NCBI GenBank assembly: GCA_017656385.1
Contig: JACDNX010000006.1
Location: 52,344 to 116,343 of the forward strand
DNA: 64,000 nucleotides
From: Thermodesulfobacterium sp.
GTDB lineage: Bacteria; Desulfobacterota; Thermodesulfobacteria; Thermodesulfobacteriales; Thermodesulfobacteriaceae
Direction of reading: 5' to 3'
Shown: positions 38,795 to 47,348 of the stretch, one piece after another
How the letters are laid out: the number at the start of each line of letters is the position of its first letter
Numbering within the stretch: the stretch's first letter is position 1
The notes under the pieces: generated by a model
What the model was told of the DNA's origin: nothing
Database searches by the model: none
Seen by the model: only the letters and a program-made list of their open reading frames with translations
Made by a program: the position numbers and the translations under genes

Positions 38795-40975
38795 TTATAT
38801 CTCACCCAAGTCCTTTAAGTTTTTATAAGTTCCTACAGTTTTTATGTATTCTATAAATCTTTGGTAAGTTGGATGATGCGAAAGAGTTTCTGCATTGCCA
38901 ATGCATATAAGCTTTCTTCTTGCTCTGGTAATGGCAACATTAAGCCTTCTCAAATCGTTTAAAAATCCTATCTCACCTACATTATTAGAACGAACAAACG
39001 ATATTAAAATAACCTCTTTTTCTCTTCCCTGAAATCCATCTACAGAATTTACCTCTATTTTTAGATTTTTTTCTAAAAGCAACTGTTTGAGTAGTTTAAC
39101 CTGAGCTGCATAAGGTGTAATAATTCCTATATCTTTCTTATTAATTCCCATTTTTAAGAGTTCTTCCACAAGCTTTAAAACCAAATGGGCTTCAACATAA
39201 TTTTCATAAGAGGTAGAACCCTCCGGTTGAAATTCAAAGGCATTGCTTCCAGAGGTGTCAAGAAACGAAAGGGCTTCCTCTGGAGCCAGAATTTCTTTAA
39301 ATTTTTCGGGTTTTTTTACCTTTAAATCTGATAGAGTGTGATTTTTGACTGAAGCTGCAGGTTTTAAAAGTCCATTATAAAATTCCTGATTTGGAAATTC
39401 CATGATTTTTTCATTCATTCTGTATTGAATTTTAAGCATGACAGACAAATCTGGATAATTTTTTATGAGTTTTTCAAAAAGAGTATTTTCCAGCTCTTTA
39501 GCTTCTTCACTTAAAATTGTAGGAGGAAGCTGTCTGTGATCTCCTGCAATGTAGAATTTGTCCGCTTTCATAATAGGAATAAGGGTAGATGGTTCTATTT
39601 GCTGACTTCCTTCATCAATTACAGCCACATCAAAATGAAAATCTTGCAGAAATTCAGAAAATACCATTGAATTAGTAGAAACTACTATATCAGCTTCTAA
39701 AATTATATCTTTAAAAATTTCTTTTTCTTTTTCCTTTAATACCTTGATATTTTTATCTATTTCGTAATTTAAACTTAGCCATTTAGCCATAGAGTGTATA
39801 ATACTTTTTGAGATTCCTCTTATACTTTGTTTTCTTTTGCCAAAATAAATAATTTCTTCGTCACTTAAACCACGCCTGAGGCTGGGAATAGGTTTAATAA
39901 ATTTATCTCTTTTTTCAATCAAAGATCTCACCCTGTTCCATCCTATTTTTACATTTTCAGCTTTAGGATGTTTTTCAGAAAGGGCAAAGATTGAAAAACT
40001 TTCCAATTCTTCCATTACTCTTGCAGGATGCCCAATTCTTACAATTTTAAGATTGGGATATTTTGAAAGATTTAAAATTAAATTATCTACAGCTATATTT
40101 GAATCAGCTGTGGCAAGAACTTTTTTGCCTTGTTTTATCAGTTGAATAATTAATTCTGTTAGAGTGCGCGTTTTACCTGTGCCAGGAGGACCGTGAATTA
40201 AGAAAAAATCTTTAGCTCCCAATGCCAGTTTAACAGCCTTTAATTGAGTTTCATTCAGATCTGAATCTACAGGAGTAAAATCAATTTTTTTAGCAGAACA
40301 AGGCTCTTTTAAACCTATAATAATATTTCTCAATTCTCTTTGCCTTCCTGTAGCATGTCTTAAAATTTCCAGATTTTCACTCATTCTTCTAAAAGTCACA
40401 TCATTTACATACAGATCTATTCTTACTCCTCTTTTATAGACCCATTTAGGAGGTTTTTGTTCAAAAGCTACAGTAATAGTTTTTTCTGTAAGTTTAAAAA
40501 CAGTTCCCAAGAGATTACTTTTTAAAGGATTCCCCTGACTTATTAATACCACATCACCAGCTCTTATTTCTGTTTCAATAGACTTTTCTCTTGAGAACCT
40601 TACCAAGTAAAGATGAAACTTTGTGCCAGCTTTAAAGCCTTTTAAATTAAGAATAGCTCTTCCAAAAAGTTCTCTTTCTTTTCCGGAAAGCTTTCTTATT
40701 TCTTCTTCCTGAGTTTTTATTTCTGCTAATCTTTCTAAATCAATAAGAGTTTTGAACTTTTCTACATAGGTATGAACACTTTTAATTTCCTCTACAGTCG
40801 TTTTTTTCGGAAAAAGATAAGGATAAAACTTGCAAAGTTCTTCATTTTTTAGATAAATTAAAGTTGAGCGATTTGCTGAAAAGACTTTTTCTATTTCATT
40901 TAATTTAATTCCAAGACTTTTAAGAGTTTTTTTAAGAGTCTTTTTATCAAAAACTTGGGGTATTAGTAGAGGCAT
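38795..40975 (-). CDS. UPF1/IGHMBP2-type superfamily 1B helicase
   Basis: The 726-residue protein is a complete SF1 helicase of the IGHMBP2/UPF1 branch: motif I GPPGTGKTRT, motif Ia LATADSNIAVDNL, motif II AVIDEGSQQIEP (DEGS instead of DEAS), motif III AGDHRQLPPT, motif IV region IQYRMNEKIM, motif V VNSVDGFQGREKEV and motif VI NVAITRARRKL. An N-terminal beta-barrel insertion (about 105-215) is typical. It acts 5'-3' on DNA or RNA in characterised relatives. It stands alone, convergent with the ATP-grasp gene and divergent from trpB. Confidence 0.93.
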   Translation of the reverse strand: MPLLIPQVFDKKTLKKTLKSLGIKLNEIEKVFSANRSTLIYLKNEELCKFYPYLFPKKTTVEEIKSVHTYVEKFKTLIDLERLAEIKTQEEEIRKLSGKERELFGRAILNLKGFKAGTKFHLYLVRFSREKSIETEIRAGDVVLISQGNPLKSNLLGTVFKLTEKTITVAFEQKPPKWVYKRGVRIDLYVNDVTFRRMSENLEILRHATGRQRELRNIIIGLKEPCSAKKIDFTPVDSDLNETQLKAVKLALGAKDFFLIHGPPGTGKTRTLTELIIQLIKQGKKVLATADSNIAVDNLILNLSKYPNLKIVRIGHPARVMEELESFSIFALSEKHPKAENVKIGWNRVRSLIEKRDKFIKPIPSLRRGLSDEEIIYFGKRKQSIRGISKSIIHSMAKWLSLNYEIDKNIKVLKEKEKEIFKDIILEADIVVSTNSMVFSEFLQDFHFDVAVIDEGSQQIEPSTLIPIMKADKFYIAGDHRQLPPTILSEEAKELENTLFEKLIKNYPDLSVMLKIQYRMNEKIMEFPNQEFYNGLLKPAASVKNHTLSDLKVKKPEKFKEILAPEEALSFLDTSGSNAFEFQPEGSTSYENYVEAHLVLKLVEELLKMGINKKDIGIITPYAAQVKLLKQLLLEKNLKIEVNSVDGFQGREKEVILISFVRSNNVGEIGFLNDLRRLNVAITRARRKLICIGNAETLSHHPTYQRFIEYIKTVGTYKNLKDLGEI

Positions 40976-41052
40976 TTGTTAAAGTTTAATTTAAATGCAC
41001 AAAATTTGAAAGAGACCAAATTAACAATTTAACTAAAGTTTATAAAAAAAGC

Positions 41053-41081
41053 TTGCTTAATTTAAAAAGTAGTTTTATATT
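41053..41081 (+). promoter_or_regulatory. Promoter of trpB-trpA-aroB
   Basis: TTGCTT (41053-41058) and TATATT (41076-41081) are spaced by 17 bases. The trpB ATG (41091) is only 9 bases beyond the -10 box, so the transcript would be nearly leaderless. This leaves no room for a leader-peptide attenuator or T-box. Confidence 0.6.
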
Positions 41082-41090
41082 GGAAACAAT

Positions 41091-42284
41091 ATGAGACTTC
41101 CAAATAAAAAAGGTTATTTTGGAAGATATGGAGGTCGTTTTGTTCCAGAAACACTAATTCCAGCTTTGTATGAGTTAGAAAAGGCTTATTTTCAAATAAG
41201 AAAAGACAAATCATTTTGGAAAGAATGGAAGACTTTACTTCAAGAATATGCTGGAAGACCAACACCTCTTTACTATGCAGAAAATTTTTCCAGACACTTG
41301 GGTGGTCATATTAAGGTTTATTTTAAAAGAGAAGATCTTTTACATACAGGAGCTCATAAACTTAACAATACAATTGGCCAGGTTCTTCTTGCAAAGAAAA
41401 TTGGGAAAGAACGCATTATTGCAGAAACAGGAGCAGGGCAGCATGGAGTTGCCACTGCCACAGCCTGTGCACTTCTTAATATGCAGTGTGTGGTTTATAT
41501 GGGAGCAAAAGACACAGAAAGGCAGGCTTTAAATGTTTTTCGTATGAAACTTCTCGGGGCAGAAGTTGTTCCAGTCTACTCTGGAACTCAAACTTTAAAG
41601 GATGCTATAAATGAAGCTTTGAGAGATTGGGTTACAAATGTTAAAAATACTTTATATGTAATAGGTTCAGTAGTAGGACCTCATCCCTATCCCATGATGG
41701 TTAGAGATTTTCAAAGCGTAATAGGTATGGAAACAAAAAAACAGATAATGAAAAAAGAGGGAAGGCTTCCTGATATAGTTATTGCCTGTGTTGGTGGTGG
41801 CTCAAACGCTATGGGAATTTTTTATCCCTTTTCTCAAAACAAAGAAGTTAAACTCATAGGTGTTGAAGCTGCAGGTCATGGATTAACCTCAGATTATCAC
41901 TCTGCAACACTTTCTGTTGGAGAGCCAGGAATTCTTCATGGAATGCTGAGCTATCTCTTACAAGATAAAGTGGGACAGATAAAAGGAGCTCATTCAGTTG
42001 CTCCGGGGCTTGATTATCCTGGAGTAGGACCTGAACATTCTTATTTTAAGGAAACAAAAAGAGCAGAATATGTAGCTGTTACAGATGAAGAAGCCTTAGA
42101 AGCTTTTCAAATACTTTCTGAAACAGAAGGAATTATTCCAGCCCTTGAACCATCTCATGCTATAGCTTACTTAATAAAGATTTCTAAAAATTTACCCAAG
42201 GGAAGTATAATAGTTGTTAATCTTTCAGGTAGAGGAGATAAAGATGTAATGGCTGTAAAAGAATATTTAGAAAAAAATAAGTAA
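41091..42284 (+). CDS. trpB: Tryptophan synthase beta chain
   Basis: This PLP enzyme joins indole and serine to tryptophan. It has 397 residues, TrpB1 type. The N-terminus [15 protein letters not shown], the PLP lysine in [13 protein letters not shown] and the phosphate-binding [10 protein letters not shown] loop are all present. It is followed 26 bases later by trpA. The rest of the trp operon is not in the window. The ATG lies directly after a promoter, with no strong ribosome site. Confidence 0.97.
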   Translation: MRLPNKKGYFGRYGGRFVPETLIPALYELEKAYFQIRKDKSFWKEWKTLLQEYAGRPTPLYYAENFSRHLGGHIKVYFKREDLLHTGAHKLNNTIGQVLLAKKIGKERIIAETGAGQHGVATATACALLNMQCVVYMGAKDTERQALNVFRMKLLGAEVVPVYSGTQTLKDAINEALRDWVTNVKNTLYVIGSVVGPHPYPMMVRDFQSVIGMETKKQIMKKEGRLPDIVIACVGGGSNAMGIFYPFSQNKEVKLIGVEAAGHGLTSDYHSATLSVGEPGILHGMLSYLLQDKVGQIKGAHSVAPGLDYPGVGPEHSYFKETKRAEYVAVTDEEALEAFQILSETEGIIPALEPSHAIAYLIKISKNLPKGSIIVVNLSGRGDKDVMAVKEYLEKNK

Positions 42285-42310
42285 AAACTTCTTACAAAGC
42301 GAAATTCAAA

Positions 42311-43102
42311 ATGAAAGGAGCAAAACATATTCAAAAACTTATAAAAGGGCTAAAAAGGAAAGGAGAAATTCCTTTAATCCCATACCTTACCTGCTGGGAC
42401 CCAGATTTAGAAACAACTGAGGCTATACTCTGGGAACTTGCAGAAATAGAGCCTGCTTGTATAGAGCTTGGTTTTCCTTTTTCAGACCCTGTTGCAGATG
42501 GTCCAACCATTCAAAAAGCTGTAGTGAGAGCATTAAAACACAGACCCTCTTTTGAAGAATTTTTTGAGTTTGTAGGGAAACTCAATCATAAAGGATATCC
42601 TATTCCTCTTGTTTGTATGACCTATTATAACATCATTTACCGTTTTGGTTTAGAAAACACAGTTGAAGAAGCTTTAAAAACAGGCCTTTCAGGTTTTATT
42701 ATTGCTGACCTTCCTATAGATGAAGCAGGCCCCTGGCTTGAAGTTAATAAAGGAAAAGGACTTGCTACTATTTTTTTAGCTACTCCTACCTCTTCAGAGG
42801 AAAGAATTAAAAAGATTGCTAAAGTATGCTCAGGATTTATTTATTATGTATCTTTAACTGGAGTTACTGGAGCAAGAGATAAACTGCCAGAAGATGTTAT
42901 AAATCGTCTTGAATTGGTTAAAAAATTATCTTCTGTTCCAGTTGGTGTAGGATTTGGAGTTTCTAAAAAAGAGCATGTAAAAATGTTAGCTCCTTATGCA
43001 GATGCTATTATTATTGGGAGTGCTATTGTAAAAATTGTTGAAAAGAAAGGAAAGAAAGCTCCCAAAGAAATCAAAAAGTTTCTTCAGTCTTTAATAAAAT
43101 GA
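42311..43102 (+). CDS. trpA: Tryptophan synthase alpha chain
   Basis: This (beta/alpha)8 enzyme cleaves indole-3-glycerol phosphate to indole and glyceraldehyde-3-phosphate (263 residues). Catalytic Glu lies in CIELGFPFSDPVADG and catalytic Asp in FIIADLPIDEA; the phosphate loop includes VGFGVSKKEH and IIGSAIV. It pairs with TrpB to channel indole. Its TGA overlaps the aroB start as ATGA, linking tryptophan synthesis to the shikimate pathway. Confidence 0.96.
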   Translation: MKGAKHIQKLIKGLKRKGEIPLIPYLTCWDPDLETTEAILWELAEIEPACIELGFPFSDPVADGPTIQKAVVRALKHRPSFEEFFEFVGKLNHKGYPIPLVCMTYYNIIYRFGLENTVEEALKTGLSGFIIADLPIDEAGPWLEVNKGKGLATIFLATPTSSEERIKKIAKVCSGFIYYVSLTGVTGARDKLPEDVINRLELVKKLSSVPVGVGFGVSKKEHVKMLAPYADAIIIGSAIVKIVEKKGKKAPKEIKKFLQSLIK

Positions 43103-44190
43103 AACTTCTTAAGGTCAAAACAAAACCAAGTTATGAAATTTTAATAAAAGAAAATCTTTTTGAAGAAATTCCTCAAGATTTAAAAAACAATTTTGATTTT
43201 GGGAAGATAGCAATTATTACAGACAGTAATGTAGAAAAACTTTATGCCAAAAAGCTTTTTGAAAAGCTTCAAAAAAAGAATATAAAAGCAGAAATTTTTT
43301 CTTTTCCTGCAGGAGAAGCTTCAAAAAACATAGATACAGTTATTTTTCTTGCAAGAAAATTTATTAAAAAAGGTTTTGATAGAAAAGATATAATTATAGC
43401 ACTTGGAGGAGGGGTAGTAGGAGATATAGCAGGTTTTCTTGCAAGTATTTATCTAAGAGGTATTCCCTACATTCAGATTCCCACCACACTTCTTGCTCAG
43501 GTTGATTCTTCAATAGGGGGAAAAACAGGAGTTGATCTTCCTGAAGGGAAAAATTTAATAGGAACTTTCTATCAACCTGCCAAGGTTTACATTGATCCTA
43601 TAGTTTTAAAAACTCTTCCAAAAGAAGAAATAAAAAATGGACTTGCAGAGGTTGTAAAATATGGGTGTATTTTAAAAAGAAAACTTTTTAATTTTCTTAA
43701 AAAAAGAGGAAAAGAAATTTATAAGCTTGATCCACAAGACCTTGAATATATAATTTATGAAAGTTGCTCAGCCAAAGCTTATGTAGTTTCAAGGGATGAA
43801 AAAGAGAGTAATTTAAGAAGGATTTTAAACTTTGGACACACCATTGGACATGCTATAGAGACTGAACTTAATTATACCGTCCCTCATGGACTTGCAGTTT
43901 CTGTGGGAATGGTTGTTGAGGCAAAACTTTCAGAAGTTTTTGGAGTGGCAGAAAAAAGAGTTTCAGCACCCTTAGAAAAACTTTTACAAACACTGGGAAT
44001 GCCCTATAAAATTTCTCACCTTTCAAAAAATTTAACTTTAGAAAGATTGATTTCTCATATGAAAAAAGATAAAAAGGTATGGAAAGGTAAACTTATAATT
44101 GTTCTTCTTCAAAAGATAGGGAAAGCCAGATTTTATGAAGTTTCTTCTTTTGAAAAGCTCAGAGAAGCATTATCTCGCTTTTCTGAGTAG
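43099..44190 (+). CDS. aroB: 3-dehydroquinate synthase
   Basis: It catalyses the second step of the shikimate pathway, converting DAHP to 3-dehydroquinate with NAD and a divalent metal. The 363-residue product has GGGVVGDIAGFLASIYLRG, TTLLAQVDSSIGGKTGVD and metal-ligand His in NFGHTIGHAIE and VPHGLAVS. It overlaps the trpA stop by 4 bases. Its last 58 bases overlap the small reverse gene that follows. Confidence 0.96.
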   Translation: MKLLKVKTKPSYEILIKENLFEEIPQDLKNNFDFGKIAIITDSNVEKLYAKKLFEKLQKKNIKAEIFSFPAGEASKNIDTVIFLARKFIKKGFDRKDIIIALGGGVVGDIAGFLASIYLRGIPYIQIPTTLLAQVDSSIGGKTGVDLPEGKNLIGTFYQPAKVYIDPIVLKTLPKEEIKNGLAEVVKYGCILKRKLFNFLKKRGKEIYKLDPQDLEYIIYESCSAKAYVVSRDEKESNLRRILNFGHTIGHAIETELNYTVPHGLAVSVGMVVEAKLSEVFGVAEKRVSAPLEKLLQTLGMPYKISHLSKNLTLERLISHMKKDKKVWKGKLIIVLLQKIGKARFYEVSSFEKLREALSRFSE

Positions 44191-44294
44191 GCTAAATAAT
44201 TCAGTAAGTTTATTTCTTCAAGAAATTCAAGCTTCTTTTCAGGGGGAAGCTTCATGTATTCTTTAATTTTTTCTAAGGGAAAGTCAATTTTCAT
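44133..44294 (-). CDS. Small helical protein paired with a nucleotidyltransferase
   Basis: The 53-residue protein begins MKIDFPLEKIKEYMKLPPEK and is followed by a Leu/Glu-rich helix (KLEFLEEINLLNYL). An upstream start at 44339 would give 68 residues, but it overlaps the nucleotidyltransferase gene by 56 bases. The ATG at 44292-44294 gives an 11-base overlap, typical of coupled pairs. The gene also runs 58 bases into the end of aroB on the other strand. I infer a partner or antitoxin-like role from position; the sequence itself is not recognised. Confidence 0.55.
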   Translation of the reverse strand: MKIDFPLEKIKEYMKLPPEKKLEFLEEINLLNYLAYSEKRDNASLSFSKEETS

Positions 44295-44781
44295 TTTTGC
44301 TTTTAATTTTTTGTATTTTTCTGAGGTTTTCAGCATCACTTAGATCAATCTCCCGTTTACTCTTTTCTTTCAATTTAATTAAAGTTTCAATATCTACAAG
44401 ATACACCTCATAATCTTCAACCTTTAAAGTGTTTTTCTTTTTGAAAGCTTCTTCAAAATCTACAGGTGGATCTATAAAAAAATCTATAACTTCAAGTGGA
44501 TTTTTTAAATTTATATAAGTTAAAACTTTTACCCCCTTTTCTTTTATAAGAGACTCTCTAAAAGATAAATCAAGAAGTTTCTTTTCTTCTACAGGTTGTT
44601 TTAAAGTTAATCCTACATTTTTTATAGTAAGAATAAAATTTTTTAAATTTTCGTGAGAAAGGTCAAGGATTAAATCAAGATCAACAGTAGTTCTTGGGAC
44701 TCCATATAAATTTACTGCAACTCCACCACATAAAAGATACCTGATTTTGTTCAGATAAAGCAGTCTTAATATTCTTCGCAT
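44284..44781 (-). CDS. Nucleotidyltransferase (AbiEii/DUF6036-like)
   Basis: The 165-residue protein has an N-terminal nucleotidyltransferase core, LCGGVAVNLYGVPRTTVDLDLIL, with the GG…DLDL pattern of MNT/AbiEii-type enzymes, and the YLVDIETLIKLKEKSKR segment typical of the DUF6036 group. Such enzymes often work as the toxin half of toxin-antitoxin or abortive-infection pairs, with a small companion gene. Here a 53-residue gene overlaps its 3' end. It sits between aroB and dapF like a small insertion among housekeeping genes. Confidence 0.75.
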   Translation of the reverse strand: MRRILRLLYLNKIRYLLCGGVAVNLYGVPRTTVDLDLILDLSHENLKNFILTIKNVGLTLKQPVEEKKLLDLSFRESLIKEKGVKVLTYINLKNPLEVIDFFIDPPVDFEEAFKKKNTLKVEDYEVYLVDIETLIKLKEKSKREIDLSDAENLRKIQKIKSKNEN

Positions 44782-44806
44782 TCTGAAAACTTATTTTATC
44801 AAATAT

Positions 44807-44834
44807 TTGAAAAAAATTAAAGCTTTGCTAAAAT
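44807..44834 (+). promoter_or_regulatory. Promoter of dapF
   Basis: TTGAAA (44807-44812) and TAAAAT (44829-44834) are spaced by 16 bases. An upstream in-frame TTG that could be taken as the dapF start is actually the first three bases of this -35 box. The ATG at 44843 then lies near the predicted transcription start. Confidence 0.6.
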
Positions 44835-44842
44835 CAAAACTG

Positions 44843-45706
44843 ATGAAAGAAAGCTCAGATAACCTTTTTAAAAAACTTAATGACCATAATTTTTACAAAC
44901 TTTCAGCATCAGGAAATGATTTTATCGTAATTTTAAATTTTGAGGATAAATTTACTTTTGAAGAAAAACCCCTTTTAGCCAAGAAGCTCTGTAGATCCAA
45001 ATTTTCAATCTCAGCAGATGGCCTTATTTTCCTTGAAAAGCCAAAAAGTTCAGAAGCTTCTTTTTCTTGGAATTTTTTTAATTCCGATGGTAGTGAGGCT
45101 GAGATGTGCGGAAACGGTGCAAGGTGTGTGGCGAGGCTGGTAGAAGAACTTAATCTTTTTAAGAGTCCCTTTTATTTTGAAACAAAAGCAGGGCTTATTT
45201 ATGCTGAGGTTAAAGGAAAGAGAGTAAAAGTAGCACTTACTTCCCCCAAAGACCTTAAGTTAAATTTTGTGATAAGAACTGATTATGATTGGTTTTCTTC
45301 ACACTTTGTAAATACAGGGGTTCCTCATGTGGTTATTTTCTGGGGAAACATAGATTCAGCACCAGTAGAAAAAGTTGGTCCCAAAATAAGGTATCACGAA
45401 ATGTTTAAACCAGCTGGAACAAATGTAAATTTTGTGGAGGTGGTGGAAGAAAAAGACAAAAAATACTTAAAAATAAGAACTTATGAAAGGGGGGTTGAAG
45501 CTGAGACTTTTGCCTGTGGAACAGGAGCAAGTGCAGGAGCATATATTGCGTATAAACTTGGATTGGTTGGAGAAAAAGTTGATGTTTTGACAAAGGGAGG
45601 AGAAATTTTAACTATTTACATTGAGGATAAAACCAATAAAATATATTTAGAAGGTGATACCAAATTTATATGTGAAGGAAAGATAAAAAAAGACGCAATA
45701 TTATAA
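44843..45706 (+). CDS. dapF: Diaminopimelate epimerase
   Basis: It converts LL- to meso-diaminopimelate for lysine and peptidoglycan. The paired catalytic cysteines are in SEAEMCGNGARC and FACGTGASAG; the N-terminal core YKLSASGNDFIVI is clear. I place the start at ATG 44843 (287 residues) rather than the upstream TTG at 44807, which coincides with a -35 element and would add 12 residues. Even so the N-terminus has about 15 residues more than most DapF proteins. dapA follows 16 bases downstream. Confidence 0.93.
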   Translation: MKESSDNLFKKLNDHNFYKLSASGNDFIVILNFEDKFTFEEKPLLAKKLCRSKFSISADGLIFLEKPKSSEASFSWNFFNSDGSEAEMCGNGARCVARLVEELNLFKSPFYFETKAGLIYAEVKGKRVKVALTSPKDLKLNFVIRTDYDWFSSHFVNTGVPHVVIFWGNIDSAPVEKVGPKIRYHEMFKPAGTNVNFVEVVEEKDKKYLKIRTYERGVEAETFACGTGASAGAYIAYKLGLVGEKVDVLTKGGEILTIYIEDKTNKIYLEGDTKFICEGKIKKDAIL

Positions 45707-45722
45707 CAAGGAGGTAGGAAAC

Positions 45723-46604
45723 ATGAAATTACAAGGATCTATTGTAGCACTGATTACACCTTTTAAAGATGGAAAAGTTGACGAAAATTCTTTGAGAAAT
45801 CTTATAAAATGGCATTTGGAAGCTGGAACACACGGAATACTTGTGCTTGGGACAACAGGTGAAGCTCCAGCAATTGATATGGAAGAAAGAAAAAGGATAA
45901 TGGAAATAACACTTGAGGAAGCAAAAGGAAAAGTTCCTTTAATAGTGGGGACAGGAACAAACAATACCAAAAAAGTTTTTAAATACACCAAACTTGCAGA
46001 AGAAATGGGCTTTGATGCTGCCCTTATAGTAACTCCCTATTATAATAAGCCCTCTCAAAATGGTCTTTATGAACATTATAGCTATATTGCCAAAAACACC
46101 CAAATTCCTATTATTCTTTACAATGTTCCTGGTAGAACAGGAGTAAACCTTTTACCTGATACTACTGCCAGACTTTCCCAGATTGAAAATATAGTAGCTA
46201 TAAAGGAAGCCTGTGGAGATATTAAACAAGTTACAGAACTTGTTCTTAAATGTTCTAAGGATTTTACTATTCTTTCGGGTGATGATTTTACAGCTTATGC
46301 AACGGTTATGCTCGGAGGAAAAGGAGTGATTTCAGTTGCAGCAAATGTTATGCCAAAGGAGATGGCACAGCTTATGGAATCAGCTTTAAACGGAGATGTT
46401 ACAAAGGCCCAAGAATTAAATCTTAGACTTTATCCCCTCTATAAAGCAATGTTTGTAGAGACAAATCCTGTTCCAGCAAAGACAGCGCTCTGGCTTATGG
46501 GGAAAATTGAAACTCCAGAGGTAAGATTACCCTTAGCACAGCTTACAGAAAAGTCTCTGGAAACTTTAAAAATCATTTTAAAAGAAACTTATAATCTTAT
46601 TTAG
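45723..46604 (+). CDS. dapA: 4-hydroxy-tetrahydrodipicolinate synthase
   Basis: This (beta/alpha)8 aldolase condenses pyruvate and aspartate semialdehyde (293 residues). The motif GTTGEAPAIDMEE, the Tyr in YNVPGRTGVNL and the Schiff-base Lys in VAIKEACGDI are present. A strong ribosome site (AAGGAGGTAGG) precedes the ATG. Its TAG stop lies inside a 28-bp perfect palindrome carrying a parS-like core. It converges on the Crp/Fnr regulator gene. Confidence 0.97.
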   Translation: MKLQGSIVALITPFKDGKVDENSLRNLIKWHLEAGTHGILVLGTTGEAPAIDMEERKRIMEITLEEAKGKVPLIVGTGTNNTKKVFKYTKLAEEMGFDAALIVTPYYNKPSQNGLYEHYSYIAKNTQIPIILYNVPGRTGVNLLPDTTARLSQIENIVAIKEACGDIKQVTELVLKCSKDFTILSGDDFTAYATVMLGGKGVISVAANVMPKEMAQLMESALNGDVTKAQELNLRLYPLYKAMFVETNPVPAKTALWLMGKIETPEVRLPLAQLTEKSLETLKIILKETYNLI

Positions 46605-46626
46605 TGTTCCACGTGGAACACTAAAT
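46599..46626. promoter_or_regulatory. parS-like palindrome, copy 1 (28 bp perfect dyad)
   Basis: The core TGTTCCACGTGGAACA (46605-46620) is a perfect 16-bp palindrome identical to the ParB-binding parS form known from several proteobacteria. Flanking bases extend the perfect dyad to 46599-46626. It overlaps the dapA stop and lies 1 base before the end of the convergent regulator gene. It is followed by TTTTA, so as RNA it could also fold into a terminator-like hairpin for either direction. Confidence 0.8.
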
Positions 46627-46627
46627 T

Positions 46628-47308
46628 TTAAGAACTGATAAAATTTTTTATTTTTTCTGGATTGATTAATTTAACTTTTTTACCTTTAATTTCAAGAATT
46701 TCTTCGTCTTTAAACTTTTGGATAAGCCTTGAAAGTGTCTCAGGGGTGATACCAAGAAGAAGAGCTATCTGGGATTTACTGATGTTTAAGGTAAAAATAG
46801 ATTGTTTGCCCTCCTTTGATAAGTCCCATAAATAGCTTAAAAGTCTTTCTCCAGCACCTTTTAGTGTAAGATTTTCTATTTGCTTTACGAGTGTTTTAAG
46901 CTTGCCAGCAAACAAGGCCAAAAGATTTAGAGCTATTTCGGGTTTTCTTTGAACCAGATTTAAAAATTTTTGTTTTTCAAAAAAGGCAAGCTTTACCTTT
47001 GATAAGGTTTGAGCGTAGACTGGATAGGTCTCAGCTCCCCCAAGAACAATCTCAGCAAACACATCTCCTGGTCCCAAAATATGAATTATTTGTTCCTTCC
47101 CCTTAGGAGAAAGTTTATAAATTTTAACCATTCCATCTAACACAAGAAAAAAACCCAAAGCTTTTTCACCTTCTCCAAAAATTTCCTGATTTTTATCAAA
47201 TTTGAGCACAGTTGCGAGCTCAGCCAACTCAGTAAGAATGTTTTGTGGAGCATTTTGAAAAAGGGAACTTTTTTTCAAAGTTGAAAGAACATCAAAACTT
47301 TTATTCAT
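46628..47308 (-). CDS. Crp/Fnr-family regulator, probable HcpR-type
   Basis: The 226-residue protein has a cyclic-nucleotide-binding-fold sensor domain (about 15-130), a dimer helix and a C-terminal winged helix. The recognition helix GITPETLSRLIQKF keeps the E-xx-SR residues that let FNR read TTGAT half-sites. It has no cysteine at all, so it cannot carry an FNR iron-sulfur cluster; HcpR proteins of anaerobes are similar and sense nitrosative stress. It is divergent from hcp, with a TTGAT-N4-ATCAA box between them. Identical 16-bp palindromes flank the gene at both ends. No ribosome site is seen before the ATG, because the palindrome occupies that place. Confidence 0.9.
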   Translation of the reverse strand: MNKSFDVLSTLKKSSLFQNAPQNILTELAELATVLKFDKNQEIFGEGEKALGFFLVLDGMVKIYKLSPKGKEQIIHILGPGDVFAEIVLGGAETYPVYAQTLSKVKLAFFEKQKFLNLVQRKPEIALNLLALFAGKLKTLVKQIENLTLKGAGERLLSYLWDLSKEGKQSIFTLNISKSQIALLLGITPETLSRLIQKFKDEEILEIKGKKVKLINPEKIKNFISS

Positions 47309-47329
47309 AATGTTCCACGTGGAACATTA
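47308..47329. promoter_or_regulatory. parS-like palindrome, copy 2 (22 bp perfect dyad)
   Basis: It has the same 16-bp core as copy 1, here at 47311-47326, extended to a 22-bp perfect dyad. It touches the start codon of the Crp/Fnr gene and lies within its predicted 5' leader (transcription start near 47342). Possible roles are ParB binding, an autoregulatory operator, or an mRNA hairpin blocking the start codon. Confidence 0.8.
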
Positions 47330-47348
47330 AAATTTTTTATAACGTCCC

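Noticed and set aside
44807..44842. TTG at 44807 as the dapF start codon
   Set aside because: The TTG is the first part of a TTGAAA -35 box with a matching -10, no ribosome site precedes it, and the family core begins further downstream.
46601..47329. Palindromes read as terminal inverted repeats of a small mobile element carrying the Crp/Fnr gene
   Set aside because: There is no transposase or target duplication, each palindrome is symmetric by itself, and the core equals a known ParB site.
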